NCBI GenBank assembly: GCA_944385445.1
Contig: CALWXF010000013.1
Coordinates: 1 to 54,703 of the forward strand
Length of the DNA stretch: 54,703 bases
Source of the DNA: an uncultured Oscillospiraceae bacterium
Lineage (GTDB): Bacteria; Bacillota; Clostridia; Oscillospirales; Oscillospiraceae
Direction of reading: 5' to 3'
Every line of letters starts with the position of its first letter. Position 1 is the first letter of the stretch. Of the stretch, positions 41,582 through 51,212 are shown piece after piece. The notes below the pieces were generated by a model. That model did not search any database. It was given only the letters and a program-made list of their open reading frames with translations, and was not told the origin of the DNA. A program made the position numbers and the translations under genes.

Positions 41582-43060
41582 TCAAAGGTTTGTCTGAAAC
41601 TGTGCCGTCTGGGCCTTATGCTGGCAGATTTTCTCCCAGCTGTCCAGGTACTCCCTGGGGTACTTGGGGTTGGACAGGCGGTCAATCTTCCCGGTGGCGG
41701 GGTTGACCAGCTTGGTGATGCCGCCAGCGCCCAGGGAGAGCACCGACTGCAACTCCTCCATCATGATGATGTTATAGGCGCATACGGCACCAGGCTTGGC
41801 CCAGCCCACATTTTCAAAGGAGCCGGACATGTACTTTTGCCGATACAGGTAGTAGGGCACATATCCCGCTCCCCGCAGGGTGTTCTCGGCATAGGCCAGC
41901 ATGTCCGCCACTTCCTGGGGTGTGCACAGCTTGCCCTGCTCCTCCATGAGCTTGGCCCCCTTTTTCAGGGCCAGGGTGTGGACGGTGATGTTGGCGGGGT
42001 CCATGGCCACCACCTGCTCCAGGGTGCGGGCAAAGCCCTCCACCGTGTCGGTGGGCAGGCCTGCAATCAAATCCATATTCACCATGCCGCCGTAGGCGTC
42101 ACGGGCCAGGTCCATGGCATCCACGATCTGAGCGGCGGTGTGTGCCCGGCCCATCTCCCGCAGCACCGAGTCCTCCATGGTCTGGGGGTTGATGGAGATG
42201 CGATGGATGTGGTGGGCCTTCAAGACCTCCAACTTTTCCCGGGTAATGGTGTCGGGGCGGCCCGCCTCCACCGTGAACTCCACGCACCCCTCCAGGGGCA
42301 GGTGCTCCTCCATGTGGGTGAGCACCCGGTCCATTTGCTCAGCCGACAGGGTGGTTGGGGTGCCGCCTCCCATGTAGGCGGTCTTAATGGTCACGCCGTG
42401 TTGGCGCAGCTGGTTTCCGGCCTCCTCAATCTCCCGGCACAGGGCGTCCACATAGGGCTCCACCAGGGCCAGCGCCCCCTTTACATCGGCGGAGATGAAG
42501 GAGCAGTAGGCGCACCGGGTGGGGCAGAAGGGAATGCCCACATAGAGGGAGAGCTGTCTGGACTCCAGGCTGCGGATGACAGACAGGGCAGCGTGGGCAC
42601 AGTCCATGGCCAGGTCCGCCCGGGAGGGGCTGACCCGGTAGAGGCTTGTGAGGGTGTCCCGGGCCTGCTCTGGGGTGTCCCCCGCCACCATCTGGCGGGT
42701 GGGCAGCTTCACCGGGCGCACCCCGGTGAGGGCCCCCCAGGGGGGCTCCTGGCCCAGAGCGGCCACTCCGGCGTCGTAGAAAGCCAGGCGAACAATGCGC
42801 TGGCGCACCCGGTCATCCTCCAGCCCGCCGGTGAGGTGGGAGAGCGGCTCGCTGCGCTGGGCCTCGTACACACCTCCGTCCCACCACAGCTTGGCATGGG
42901 CCACCACGTCATGCCCCCGGGTGAACAGTTCCACCTGGGCCATGGACTGGTCCCAGGTGGGTGGTGTGTCGGGATATTCGGGTTTTTGGCCGGGGAACAG
43001 GGTCATCATCATCTGTTCCACGGCATACTGGTACTGGTGGCCCACCAAATACAGCTTCAT
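41582..43060 (-). CDS. hemZ: Oxygen-independent coproporphyrinogen III oxidase-like radical SAM protein HemZ
   Basis: 492 residues. N-terminal domain of about 160 residues typical of HemZ; radical SAM cluster motif CPTRCAYCSF (C-x3-C-x2-C) at about residues 177-186; the S-adenosylmethionine block TAYMGGGTPTTL; and NPQTMEDSVLREMGRAH, DLIAGLPTDT later. C-terminal HemN-type part has YRQKYMSGSFENVGW. Start overlaps the MBL gene stop (ATGA), so they are coupled. HemZ occurs in anaerobes that also lack other haem genes, and its substrate is not settled. The stop lies next to a composite repeat. Confidence 0.93.
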   Translation of the reverse strand: MKLYLVGHQYQYAVEQMMMTLFPGQKPEYPDTPPTWDQSMAQVELFTRGHDVVAHAKLWWDGGVYEAQRSEPLSHLTGGLEDDRVRQRIVRLAFYDAGVAALGQEPPWGALTGVRPVKLPTRQMVAGDTPEQARDTLTSLYRVSPSRADLAMDCAHAALSVIRSLESRQLSLYVGIPFCPTRCAYCSFISADVKGALALVEPYVDALCREIEEAGNQLRQHGVTIKTAYMGGGTPTTLSAEQMDRVLTHMEEHLPLEGCVEFTVEAGRPDTITREKLEVLKAHHIHRISINPQTMEDSVLREMGRAHTAAQIVDAMDLARDAYGGMVNMDLIAGLPTDTVEGFARTLEQVVAMDPANITVHTLALKKGAKLMEEQGKLCTPQEVADMLAYAENTLRGAGYVPYYLYRQKYMSGSFENVGWAKPGAVCAYNIIMMEELQSVLSLGAGGITKLVNPATGKIDRLSNPKYPREYLDSWEKICQHKAQTAQFQTNL

Positions 43061-43692
43061 CCCCGTCTCACGGCCTCCAGCATACAGAAGTTGGTGGTGC
43101 GCTCCCGCTCCAGCGTCGAGGCCCCCTCATGGCCGGGGTAGACCCGGAAGTCCCCCGAGAGGTTGTAAAGACGCTTGAGGGAGTGCAGCAGTTCCTCCTC
43201 GCTGCCCCCCTCCAGGTCGGTGCGGCCCATGGAGCCCTCAAAGAGGGTGTCTCCGGTGAACAGGGCGTCCTCCACCTGGAGCACCACGCCACCGGGGGTG
43301 TGGCCGGGGGTGTGGAGCACCTTCACGGTGAGACCCCCCACGGGCACGGTGTCCCCCTCCTGGTAGGGCAGCACGTTCCCAAAGGAGCTGACACTGGGGA
43401 AGGTGGTGCCGAACAGGGAGGTGGTGGTCTGGTTGGGGTTCACGTCCGCCGGGTGGCAGTACACGGGCAGGTTGGGCCACTGAGAACGCAGGCCGGGGAT
43501 GCCCAGGATGTGGTCAAAGTGGCTGTGGGTGAGGAGGATGGCCACGGGATTCAGGCCCCGGCCCTGGATAAAAGCGGCCACCTGCTCCCCGTCGTCGCCG
43601 GGGTCCACCACGGCGCAGTCCAGGGTATTCTCGTCCCAGAAGATATAACAATTGGTTTGAATCATGCCCAATTGCATCCGTTTGATTTCCAT
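43057..43692 (-). CDS. MBL-fold metallo-hydrolase (glyoxalase II-like)
   Basis: 211 residues from ATG 43692 (GAGGTG upstream). The metal motif THSHFDH (about residues 59-65) is followed by TPGHTPGG with the third His, GDTLFEGSMGRTD with the bridging Asp, and PGHEGASTLERER near the end. Proteins of this group hydrolyse thioesters such as S-lactoylglutathione or related small substrates; the true substrate is unknown. It overlaps hemZ by 4 nt, an arrangement often kept in Clostridia. Confidence 0.92.
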   Translation of the reverse strand: MEIKRMQLGMIQTNCYIFWDENTLDCAVVDPGDDGEQVAAFIQGRGLNPVAILLTHSHFDHILGIPGLRSQWPNLPVYCHPADVNPNQTTTSLFGTTFPSVSSFGNVLPYQEGDTVPVGGLTVKVLHTPGHTPGGVVLQVEDALFTGDTLFEGSMGRTDLEGGSEEELLHSLKRLYNLSGDFRVYPGHEGASTLERERTTNFCMLEAVRRG

Positions 43693-43801
43693 ATTATCAC
43701 CTCGAACAGTTCCCCCGCAAAGGCGGGAGAAGGTCATAAATTGTCGGTAACATCATACCTTGTTTTGTACAAAATGTAAAGATGTAACCGTTCGAGCCCC
43801 T

Positions 43802-44488
43802 TCACCGCACTTCGACATGGTCCACATAGGGGCGCATCTGGGCGGCAAAGCCCGCCATGGTCTCCCCGTCCCAGGAAGACAGGCCGGGGCGCAGCACCGT
43901 GTCCCGGTGGGTGTAGGTCTGGAGGTAATACCGCTTGGCCCCGGCAATCCAGGGCCCCATGTCTGCAAAGGACTGGGCATCGTGGAACTGGCGCACCACG
44001 GTTGTGCGGAATTCGTAGTCCACCCGACCCTCCAGCAGCCAGGACACGCTCTCCCGGATGGGGGCCAAATCCAGCCCCGGAACCCCCACGGTCTGGCCGT
44101 ACCGGGCGGGGCTGTTTTTGATGTCCATGGCCACATAGTCCACCAGGCCAGACTTCCACAATTCCACAAGCCGCTGTGGAAAACTCCCGTTGGTGTCCAC
44201 CTTTACCAGATAGCCCAGGGTTTTGATGGTGTCCAGCAGCTCCTCCGCCTGGGGATTCCGCAGGGGCTCGCCGCCGCTGACGCACACCCCGTCCAGCAGC
44301 CCCTGCCGCCGGGTGAGGAAGGAGCGAAATTCCTCCAGGGTCATGGCAGGGGCGGGGCGCTCCCCCTCCACCAGAGGGCCGTTGTGGCAGAAGGGACAGC
44401 GGAAATTGCAGCCCCCCAAAAACACCGTACACCCCACCTTGCCTGGCCAGTCCAGGAGGGTGAGGGGCTGTAAGCCGTCAATGTGCAT
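43802..44488 (-). CDS. nrdG: Anaerobic ribonucleotide-reductase activating protein (NrdG-type radical SAM)
   Basis: 228 residues from ATG 44488; ATG 44494 two codons earlier is too close to the ribosome site GAGGGGG. The cluster motif CNFRCPFCHN (C-x3-C-x2-C) is at about residues 26-35, preceded by LLDWPGKVGCTVFLGG, then VCVSGGEPL and VKVDTNG. This is the NrdG2 pattern. It would install the glycyl radical on NrdD, whose gene is 7 kb to the right. The two genes are not in one operon. A pyruvate formate-lyase activase is the alternative. Confidence 0.87.
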   Translation of the reverse strand: MHIDGLQPLTLLDWPGKVGCTVFLGGCNFRCPFCHNGPLVEGERPAPAMTLEEFRSFLTRRQGLLDGVCVSGGEPLRNPQAEELLDTIKTLGYLVKVDTNGSFPQRLVELWKSGLVDYVAMDIKNSPARYGQTVGVPGLDLAPIRESVSWLLEGRVDYEFRTTVVRQFHDAQSFADMGPWIAGAKRYYLQTYTHRDTVLRPGLSSWDGETMAGFAAQMRPYVDHVEVR

Positions 44489-44561
44489 GTCCATTCCCCC
44501 TCTTTTGTTCTTGTCTTCATGGTAGACGGGTGGGGCGGCAATGTCAAGGGAATTGCCATAG

Positions 44562-45945
44562 ACAGCTGTCTGCCGTCGGGCAGACGGAGGGGTTGTCCGT
44601 CTAACCGCCCAAAGTTTAGGCTTGCCAGCCAGGGTTTGCTCCGCAGGGTGACTTTCTGCCGCCAGAAAGTCACCAAAGACCGCCAAAGGCGGGGCCTTCC
44701 CCCGCCTTGTGGAATCCACCCCGCCGGTACTGGGTGGAGGGTGCGTCTTTCTCTGTTCGGCCCTTGACTCGGTAGGGTCACTTAGATGGATTAGAAATTC
44801 TACAGGTCATGCCTGCTTCTCTGGCCATGTGTACTTCTACCCCCAGGGCCTTACCCTGGTGCACCGCTGTTCCCAGCGGGCGGGGGATTGGCTTCCAGTG
44901 ACTGCCAGACGCAAAGCCTCCCTTGTGTAAAGGGAGGTGGCATGGCATGATGGGGCCCCCGCCAAAGCCCAGCGCAAGCGGGTTTGGTGGGGAGAGGAGG
45001 TGCAACGGCGTGAGCGAGACTTGCCCCGTCTCTCAGGGGCAAGGCGAGGGATACACAGTCCGCACCGACGAGTCGGAGGGATTGTCTGCCACCTGGGTAA
45101 CGTCAACCCCTCAGTCTGCCCCACGGGCAGACAGCTCCCCTTACACAGGGGAGCCTTTGAGCCGGGCAGTCACCGAGAGCCTGGCTCCCGGCGGCGGGAA
45201 CGCCGCTGCTCCAGGGTAGGCCCGGACATGAAAACCGCCAGGCCGTAGGGCCAGCTGCCCAGGGTGGCCTGGTGTGGTGGCAGTACCAGGAGCCACAACA
45301 AGGGTCACAGGCCGAACTGAGACTTGACGCATGGACAGCCTGATACCCCAGGGGGATCCTTAGGGGGGAACGCCCTAAGTGGCTTTTCGTCCATTTTGGC
45401 CAGTCAAAATGGACCCCAGCGGAGCGTCCCCACCAGGCTGGCAAGCCGGAACCCTGGGTGGTTAGACGGACAACCCCTCAGTCTGCCCCACGGGCAGACA
45501 GCTCCCCTTACACAGGGGAGCCTTTGGCCGGAAGTGACCCGGAACATTGCCGCATTTCTTGGGTTGCTGAGTGCTTGCCCCTCCCGAATCCCCCAGAGCA
45601 AGGCCAGGGCAGCCACGGGCCGGGCAAGCCACGGCCCCTACCACAGCAACACAGGAAGTGCGGCAAAAGCCTCCGGCGGCGGGAACGCCGCTGCTCCAGG
45701 GTAGGCCCGGACATGGAAACCGTCCAGCCATAGGGCCAGCTGACCAGGGTGGCCTGGTGTGGTGGCAGTGACAGGAGCCACAGCAAGGGTACCGGGCCGA
45801 ATTTAGGCTTGACGCAGGCCCAGCCTCGTACCCCAAGGGGGTACTTAGGGGGGAACGCCCTAAGCGGGTTTTGGTTTCTTTTGCCCGCTCAAAAGAAACC
45901 CCCAGCGGGGAGCGTCCCCACCAGGCTGGCAAGCCTAAGAAGGGG
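44562..45945. repeat. Composite hairpin repeat, copy 6 (B, C, D, A, B, D, E, B, D, E)
   Basis: The largest copy, with no supported gene. C stem GGTGACTTTCTG / CAGAAAGTCACC near 44646-44673; A module 44917-45086; B modules near 44571, 45108-45165 and 45474-45530; D blocks near 44838, 45188 and 45675 (each with GGCGGCGGGAACGCCGC or a close form); E modules at 45326-45450 (stem GTCCATTTT / AAAATGGAC, 45389-45414) and 45809-45935 (stem GGTTTCTTTT / AAAAGAAACC, 45873-45900). The D-E-B run is repeated in tandem with different stems. Confidence 0.85.
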
Positions 45946-45965
45946 AGCATAGAAGGACCAGGCTT

Positions 45966-46010
45966 TGACAAAAGGAAAAGCCCGGAGGAAGCGGCTGCTT
46001 CCTCCGGGCT
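45966..46010 (-). terminator. Rho-independent terminator of the fucosidase gene
   Basis: Minus-strand 14-bp perfect stem (AGCCCGGAGGAAGC / GCTTCCTCCGGGCT), 4-nt loop, then TTTTCCTTTTG. Its left arm and about 20 adjoining bases occur again at 54596-54625, where the right arm is missing. Confidence 0.92.
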
Positions 46011-46049
46011 CTCGTCTTATTTTGGCTGGTTCCTCAGTCTAGGAACAAC

Positions 46050-49000
46050 TTAGTTGCCACGGCGGCGGCGCACCACAGTAGCGGTGCTCAGCACCACCAC
46101 AGCGGCGCCCAGAACCACCACATACAGCATCAGCTGGGCGGAGTCGCCGGTCTGAGCGGGCTTCTCACCCTCGGGCTTCTCAGTGGCGTCGGGCTTGTCG
46201 GTGCCCTCAGGCTTGTCGGTGGCGTTGGGAGTCTCGCCGCTCTCGGTGGTCAGGCCACGGATGGCGGTGTCCAGCTGGGTCACAGCGGCGTCCACCGTCT
46301 TCTGGTCGTCCTCAGACAGGGTGGCGTCAGCCATCACAGCCTGGGCATTGGCCAGAGCGGTGCGGAAGGTGGCCACGGACTGGGCGGTGTAGCCGGTGAG
46401 GTCCATGCCCTCGGCCTTGCCGATGAGGCCTTCCAGGATGTCCTTGTTGGCCTTGAAGCGCTGGGCCAGGATGGCATTGAGCAGGGCCTCGGTGGCGCTG
46501 TCCACGTCCTCCTGCATGGCGTCGCCGTCACCGGCCACGTCCTGAGCGGTCTTGAGAGCGTCCACCAGCTGCTGCCAGTTGGCCTCCACATACTTGTCGG
46601 CCTCGTCCATCATGGCCTCAGCACGGTCGATGACCAGGTTGAGCATGGTCTTGTCGCCCTGAGTCAGACCCAGACCCCAGATACCGTTGAGCAGGTTGTC
46701 CCAAGCGGTGTTCACATCCTCCTGGGTGGCGTCGGCGTCAGCCAGAACGGTCTTGGCGTTGGCCAGAGCGTCCTCGAAGGCCTTCTTGGCGGTGTCGGTA
46801 ACACCCTCGGTGGACAGATTCTCGGCATAGGCGATGGTCTTCTCCAGCAGCTCCTTGTTCACTTCGCTGGGCTCGGGAGTGGGCTCAGGAGTGGGCTCGG
46901 GAGTGGGCTCAGGAGTGGGCTCGGGAGTAGGCTCGGGAGTGGGCTCAGGAGTGGGCTCGGGAGTAGGCTCGGGAGTGGGCTCGGGAGTGGGCTCCACGGG
47001 AGGCTCAGCGGCCTCCTTGAGCTCGATGACCAGCTTGTCCAGCTGGGGAGACTTCTTGTCGGGACCGGTGAACACCAGAGTGCCGGCGCCGGCCTTGGTG
47101 ATCTCGATCTCGAAGGTGACGGTGTGGGTCTGAGTGGCGCTGTCGCCAGCACCGGCAGTGACGGTGCCGGACTCCACCTTGCCGTCGGGCTCGCTCCAGG
47201 CCAGGGAGTTGTTGGGATCGCCGCTGCGATAGGTAGCGGTGACGGTGTAGATACCAGCAGTCTCAGCCTCATAGGGGAAGGAAATGGTATCCTGCTGGTT
47301 CAGGCAGTTGATGAACTCGCCGTGGCTGGCCCAGTCGGCCTTGGCAATCTGGAGGGGCCAAGCCTCGTTCTCGCCAGTATTCTTCAGAATGGCAAACTCA
47401 GCTTCCAGAGTCACGGACACGCCCTTCTCGTTGGGGAAGTAGAAGGGATCTTCGGTGGTGTACTGCTCACGCTCCACCAGAGCGGCCAGAGCGGTCTCAA
47501 TGGCGGTCTTAGCCTCAGCCATGGCGGCCACGGAGGGGTTCTCCTCCTTCAGCAGCTCGGCGGCATCAGCGATGGCCTGGGCATAGGCATCCCAGCCGCT
47601 GGTGTACCACTCGCCCAGCTTGCCGTCGGCGGCGTCCACCAGAGCCTGGAGGTCGTCGCGGCTCACTTCGGGAGCGAAGGTCACTTCAATGGTGGTCTCG
47701 CTGGTGACGCTGTCCAGGGTGTAGGTGTTGTCGGTGACGGTGACGGTCTCACCGTTGACCACCACGGACTCCACACGGTAGCCAGCATCAGGGGTGATGG
47801 TGAGGGTGAAGGACTCGCCCTCGGTGACAGCGGTGGTGCCAGCGGGGGAGACGGTGCCGCCCTCGTTGGCAGTCACGGTGACGTTGCAGGTCTGGTAGTC
47901 GATGTTCTTGGGGGTGATGACCAGCTTGTCCAGCTGGGGAGACTTCTTGGCGGGGCCGGTGAACACCAGGGTGCCAGCGCCAGCCTCGGTGACCTCGATG
48001 TCAAAGGTGACGGTGTGGGTGGCGGTGGCGCTGTCCCCGGCGCCAGCGGAGACGGTGCCGGAGGTGATCTTACCGTCCACCTCGCTCCAAGCCAGGGAGT
48101 TGTTGGTGTCGCCGCTGCGATAGGTGGCGGTGACGGTGTAGGTGCCGGTGCGGTCGGCCACATAGGGGAAGGAGATGGTGTCGTTCTGGTTCAGGCAGTT
48201 GACGAACTCGCCGTGGCTGGCCCAGTCGGCCTTGGCGATCTGGAGGGGCCAAGCCTCGTTCTCGCCGGTGTTCTTGAGAATGGCGAACTCAGCTTCCACG
48301 GTGTAGGTGGAGTTGGGCTGCCAGGGGAAGGGCACGGGGTCGTCGGCGGAGTACTGCTCACGCTCCACCAGAGCGCCCTTGGCGGCCTGGATGGCGGCCA
48401 CAGCCTGGGCCATAGCCTCCTGGTCGGCGTCGGTGGCAGCCAGCAGCTCCTTGCCCTGAGCCACGGCCTGGGCGTAGGCGTCCCAGCCGGAGGCGTACCA
48501 CTCGCCCAGAGTGCCCTCGGCCTCATTCACCAGGGCCTCCAGCTGCTCACGAGAGGCGGAGTCCATATCCTTGATGGTGACGGTGGCGATGGGGTTGAAG
48601 CCCAGAATGACGTCCTTGTCGGCGGAGGACAGCTCGATGGTGAACTCCAGGTCGCCGGTGATGTTGGTGTTGCGGCGGGTCTCCACAGGAGCGGTTTTCT
48701 CGGTCTCGCCGGGCTGGAAGGTGACCTCAGTCACCAGGTCAGAGTTGAAGTCGCCCTGAACGGCGGAGCCGGGGTTGGGGGACAGCTTCACGGTGACAGG
48801 CTCTTCACTGGTGCCGCCCACGCGGACCAGCTTGACGTCCATGCGCTGCTCCTCGTTCATGGTGTAGCGGCTCTCCTCGATGCCGATCATGCCCTTGCCG
48901 CCGTTGTTGATGGTGTAGGCGGACTCAATGCCGATGGCCTTGGAGGTCACTCGCAGCTCCAGGGTGTGCTCGCCATCTTTCAGGTCTTCGGAGACGAAGA

Positions 49001-50885
49001 TGTACTGACCCAGGGCACGGGCGGAGGCGTTGGTGTCAATGGTGGACACCTTCTCGCCGTCGATGTAGATGTCAGCCTTGCCGTGGTTGGGGTCCTTGGT
49101 ACCCAGCAGGTAGATCTTGGAGCCGGTGAAGTTGACGGTGAAGGTGGCACCGGCGTTGGCCCACTTGTTGGTGCCGCCGATGAACTGGGAGCCGGTCTCG
49201 TCGGTCCAGCCGCTGGAGAACCGGAAGGCCCCATTCTTGATGTCGATGACGTCCATGCCGTCGGGGGCAGCGCCGGAGAGCTCAAAGCCCTCGCTGGCCT
49301 TGTACACGCCCACCTCGCTGATCATGGGCACCTTGCCGTCGGGGGTGGACACGGTGATGCGCACCTGGTCGCCCCGGACAGCGCCGGTGCGCACCAGACG
49401 CTTGGCGCCGATGGTCTGGCCGGACTGCATCTCGTGCCACTCGCCGCTGGCATCGCGATACTCCACTTTGTAGGAGTTGATGCGCTGGCCGTTCTGGATG
49501 GCCTCTTCCACGCTCACCACGTCGAAGCTCTTCACGCCGCCCAGGTCGATGAGCAGGGTGCCCTCGTTGGTGCCGTCCTGGGTGGTCCAGTAGGTGGCGT
49601 CGTTGCCGTCGATGGTGTTGCCGGGCTTGTAGGCCACGTCATTGCCACGGACGTTGGTGGCCTGCACGGAGGCGGCCAGGTTCTTCTTAAAGGTCTCCTG
49701 GACGTTCTGGCCGAACTCGGTCACACGGTCCAGAATGGCCTGATCCACGGTGCCCTGGTTGTTGGGGGGCACGTTGAGCAGCAGCGTGCCGTTGTGGCCC
49801 ACGGAGCGGAAGTACATCTCGCCCAGGGCGGCAATGGTCTTGGGGGTGTTCTTCTGAGTGCCCCAGAACCAGCCGGAGGTGATGCGGGCATCACACTCAG
49901 GCACGGTCCACTGGTTGCCGTTTTCCAGGCCCACGGTGTAGCCGCCCTGAGAGCCGCTGTTGATGGTGTTGTTGTCGTAGTTCACCATGGACTTGGACCA
50001 GGTGTCATCGGCGGCGTAGCCGTTCTCGTTGCCGATCCAGCGCACGGTGGTGTAGGCCTCGGCGCCGAAGAGCATACAGTCGGCCTCATAGCCGGCCTTC
50101 TTGCCCTCGTTGCTCTGAATGGTGTTAAACCACTTCTGGAAGTCGTACTCCTGGGCGTTGGCGCCGGAGCCCTTGGCGCCGTCCATCCACACCTCGACGA
50201 AGTGGCCGTCGTTGCCGTACTTGTCGTTGCCCAGGATCTCCTGGAGCTGGTTGTTGTAGTACTCGTTGTAGTCCAGCACGTCGTTTTCCTTGCTGGTGGG
50301 GTTGCCGTTGGCGTCATAGTAGCCGTAGCTGTCGTCGTGGATATCCCAGGGGGACAGATACAGGCCCATGTTCATGTCGTACTTGGTGCAGGCCTCGGAC
50401 AGCTCAGCCAGAATGTCGCCCTGGCCGTTTTTGTAGCTGGTGTTGGCCACATCGTACTCGGTGTAGGCGCTGTTCCAGATACAGAAGCCGTCGTGGTGCT
50501 TGGCGGTGACGATGAGCATCTGGAAGCCGGCGTCCTTCAGAGTCTTGACCATGGTGTCAGCATCGAAGTCGGTCTCCAGCTTGAAGATCTCGTCGGGGGT
50601 CTTGTCCCCGTAGTGCTCACCCCACTCGATCTCGTTGAAGGTGTTGGGGCCGAAGTGGCAGAATGCGGACAGCTCTGCCTTCTGATACCAATACTGATTG
50701 GCGTTGGGCAAAACCTCGTCCGGGGTGGGTGCTGGGGTGGCGTTGTCGGTGAGAGACTCATCCCCGATGTAGGTGGGCTCTGCGGCCCAGGCTGCCGGGA
50801 AACTGGCGCCTACCATGGTAGAGGCCAGCATGGTCCCCGCCAAAGCCAGAGCCAAACCGCGCTTAGCAGGACGTTTTCCTTTCAT
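46050..50885 (-). CDS. Secreted, cell-wall-anchored multidomain alpha-L-fucosidase (GH29)
   Basis: 1611 residues. Signal peptide to about residue 35. GH29 catalytic domain about 55-430, with TAKHHDGFCIW (127-137) and VWMDGAKG, where Asp235 is the likely nucleophile. Then an F5/8C (CBM32-like) domain (about 430-550), a beta-sandwich with GSKIYLLGTKDPNHGKADIYIDG, a Calx-beta-like domain, a FIVAR helical repeat (about 777-845), a CBM6/35-like domain (about 853-993), a Big/Flg_new-type repeat, a second FIVAR and a second, nearly identical CBM (1148-1291), a (TPEP)n linker, three more FIVAR-like repeats, and a sortase-type end PAQTGD + membrane span + RRRRGN. It should release fucose from host mucin or milk-type glycans at the cell surface. 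Confidence 0.93.
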   Translation of the reverse strand: MKGKRPAKRGLALALAGTMLASTMVGASFPAAWAAEPTYIGDESLTDNATPAPTPDEVLPNANQYWYQKAELSAFCHFGPNTFNEIEWGEHYGDKTPDEIFKLETDFDADTMVKTLKDAGFQMLIVTAKHHDGFCIWNSAYTEYDVANTSYKNGQGDILAELSEACTKYDMNMGLYLSPWDIHDDSYGYYDANGNPTSKENDVLDYNEYYNNQLQEILGNDKYGNDGHFVEVWMDGAKGSGANAQEYDFQKWFNTIQSNEGKKAGYEADCMLFGAEAYTTVRWIGNENGYAADDTWSKSMVNYDNNTINSGSQGGYTVGLENGNQWTVPECDARITSGWFWGTQKNTPKTIAALGEMYFRSVGHNGTLLLNVPPNNQGTVDQAILDRVTEFGQNVQETFKKNLAASVQATNVRGNDVAYKPGNTIDGNDATYWTTQDGTNEGTLLIDLGGVKSFDVVSVEEAIQNGQRINSYKVEYRDASGEWHEMQSGQTIGAKRLVRTGAVRGDQVRITVSTPDGKVPMISEVGVYKASEGFELSGAAPDGMDVIDIKNGAFRFSSGWTDETGSQFIGGTNKWANAGATFTVNFTGSKIYLLGTKDPNHGKADIYIDGEKVSTIDTNASARALGQYIFVSEDLKDGEHTLELRVTSKAIGIESAYTINNGGKGMIGIEESRYTMNEEQRMDVKLVRVGGTSEEPVTVKLSPNPGSAVQGDFNSDLVTEVTFQPGETEKTAPVETRRNTNITGDLEFTIELSSADKDVILGFNPIATVTIKDMDSASREQLEALVNEAEGTLGEWYASGWDAYAQAVAQGKELLAATDADQEAMAQAVAAIQAAKGALVEREQYSADDPVPFPWQPNSTYTVEAEFAILKNTGENEAWPLQIAKADWASHGEFVNCLNQNDTISFPYVADRTGTYTVTATYRSGDTNNSLAWSEVDGKITSGTVSAGAGDSATATHTVTFDIEVTEAGAGTLVFTGPAKKSPQLDKLVITPKNIDYQTCNVTVTANEGGTVSPAGTTAVTEGESFTLTITPDAGYRVESVVVNGETVTVTDNTYTLDSVTSETTIEVTFAPEVSRDDLQALVDAADGKLGEWYTSGWDAYAQAIADAAELLKEENPSVAAMAEAKTAIETALAALVEREQYTTEDPFYFPNEKGVSVTLEAEFAILKNTGENEAWPLQIAKADWASHGEFINCLNQQDTISFPYEAETAGIYTVTATYRSGDPNNSLAWSEPDGKVESGTVTAGAGDSATQTHTVTFEIEITKAGAGTLVFTGPDKKSPQLDKLVIELKEAAEPPVEPTPEPTPEPTPEPTPEPTPEPTPEPTPEPTPEPTPEPTPEPSEVNKELLEKTIAYAENLSTEGVTDTAKKAFEDALANAKTVLADADATQEDVNTAWDNLLNGIWGLGLTQGDKTMLNLVIDRAEAMMDEADKYVEANWQQLVDALKTAQDVAGDGDAMQEDVDSATEALLNAILAQRFKANKDILEGLIGKAEGMDLTGYTAQSVATFRTALANAQAVMADATLSEDDQKTVDAAVTQLDTAIRGLTTESGETPNATDKPEGTDKPDATEKPEGEKPAQTGDSAQLMLYVVVLGAAVVVLSTATVVRRRRGN
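46869..46995. repeat. Tandem 12-bp repeat encoding the TPEP linker
   Basis: About ten tandem units of a 12-mer (GGCTCGGGAGTG or GGCTCAGGAGTG) encode PTPEPTPEP on the minus strand. Such linkers span the wall; the unit count is likely to vary between strains. Confidence 0.92.
47030..47420. repeat. Intragenic direct repeat, CBM copy 2 of the fucosidase
   Basis: Over 90% identical in its best part (about 47323-47400) to 47915-48305, at a spacing of about 885 bp. It covers the carbohydrate-binding module with NTGENEAWPLQIAKADWASH. Confidence 0.88.
47915..48305. repeat. Intragenic direct repeat, CBM copy 1 of the fucosidase
   Basis: Partner of 47030-47420. High DNA identity shows a recent internal duplication of the FIVAR-CBM unit, or ongoing conversion between the two. 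Confidence 0.88.
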
Positions 50886-51107
50886 GTATATTCCTTCCTT
50901 TCCTTTGTGCGGTGCATTGTGAGATACGCACCGTTTTTCACTTATATCATACCATACCCCACCCACCATCGGTACATCTTCTTGTGCGAAATCCCAATTT
51001 TGTGAGGTTTGGCAGATTGGGACCTAATTTTTTGTAAAAATTACACAACTTTTCTTTGAATAACAGGATTTTCCTTTGCCCGGATAAATTTTTGCATTCT
51101 GCACAAC

Positions 51108-51142
51108 GCCCCGGTCCACCTTTTTATAAGGTGGACCGGGGC
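51108..51142. other. 15-bp perfect hairpin upstream of the fucosidase gene
   Basis: GCCCCGGTCCACCTT / AAGGTGGACCGGGGC with a 5-nt loop, without a T tract. It is between the fucosidase start (50885) and the antisense RNA promoter. The surrounding 50886-51170 stretch is AT-rich and should hold the fucosidase promoter, of which TATGATATAAG near 50940 is the best -10 candidate; I see no clear -35. Confidence 0.6.
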
Positions 51143-51177
51143 CAGCCGACGAACGTTTCTATGTCCCTTTCACATGC

Positions 51178-51206
51178 TTGACACATGTTCTCACGCCGTG
51201 TATACT
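51178..51206 (+). promoter_or_regulatory. Sigma-A promoter of the antitoxin RNA
   Basis: TTGACA, 17-bp spacer, TATACT: near consensus, with no protein gene downstream on this strand. Confidence 0.85.
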
Positions 51207-51212
51207 GATAGT

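Noticed and set aside
46869-46995. CRISPR-like or satellite array
   Set aside because: It is an in-frame 12-bp repeat that encodes the TPEP linker.
47124-51005. 1293-codon open frame opposite the fucosidase
   Set aside because: Opposite strand of the repetitive fucosidase gene; no ribosome site and the fucosidase has a clear signal peptide, catalytic motif and anchor.
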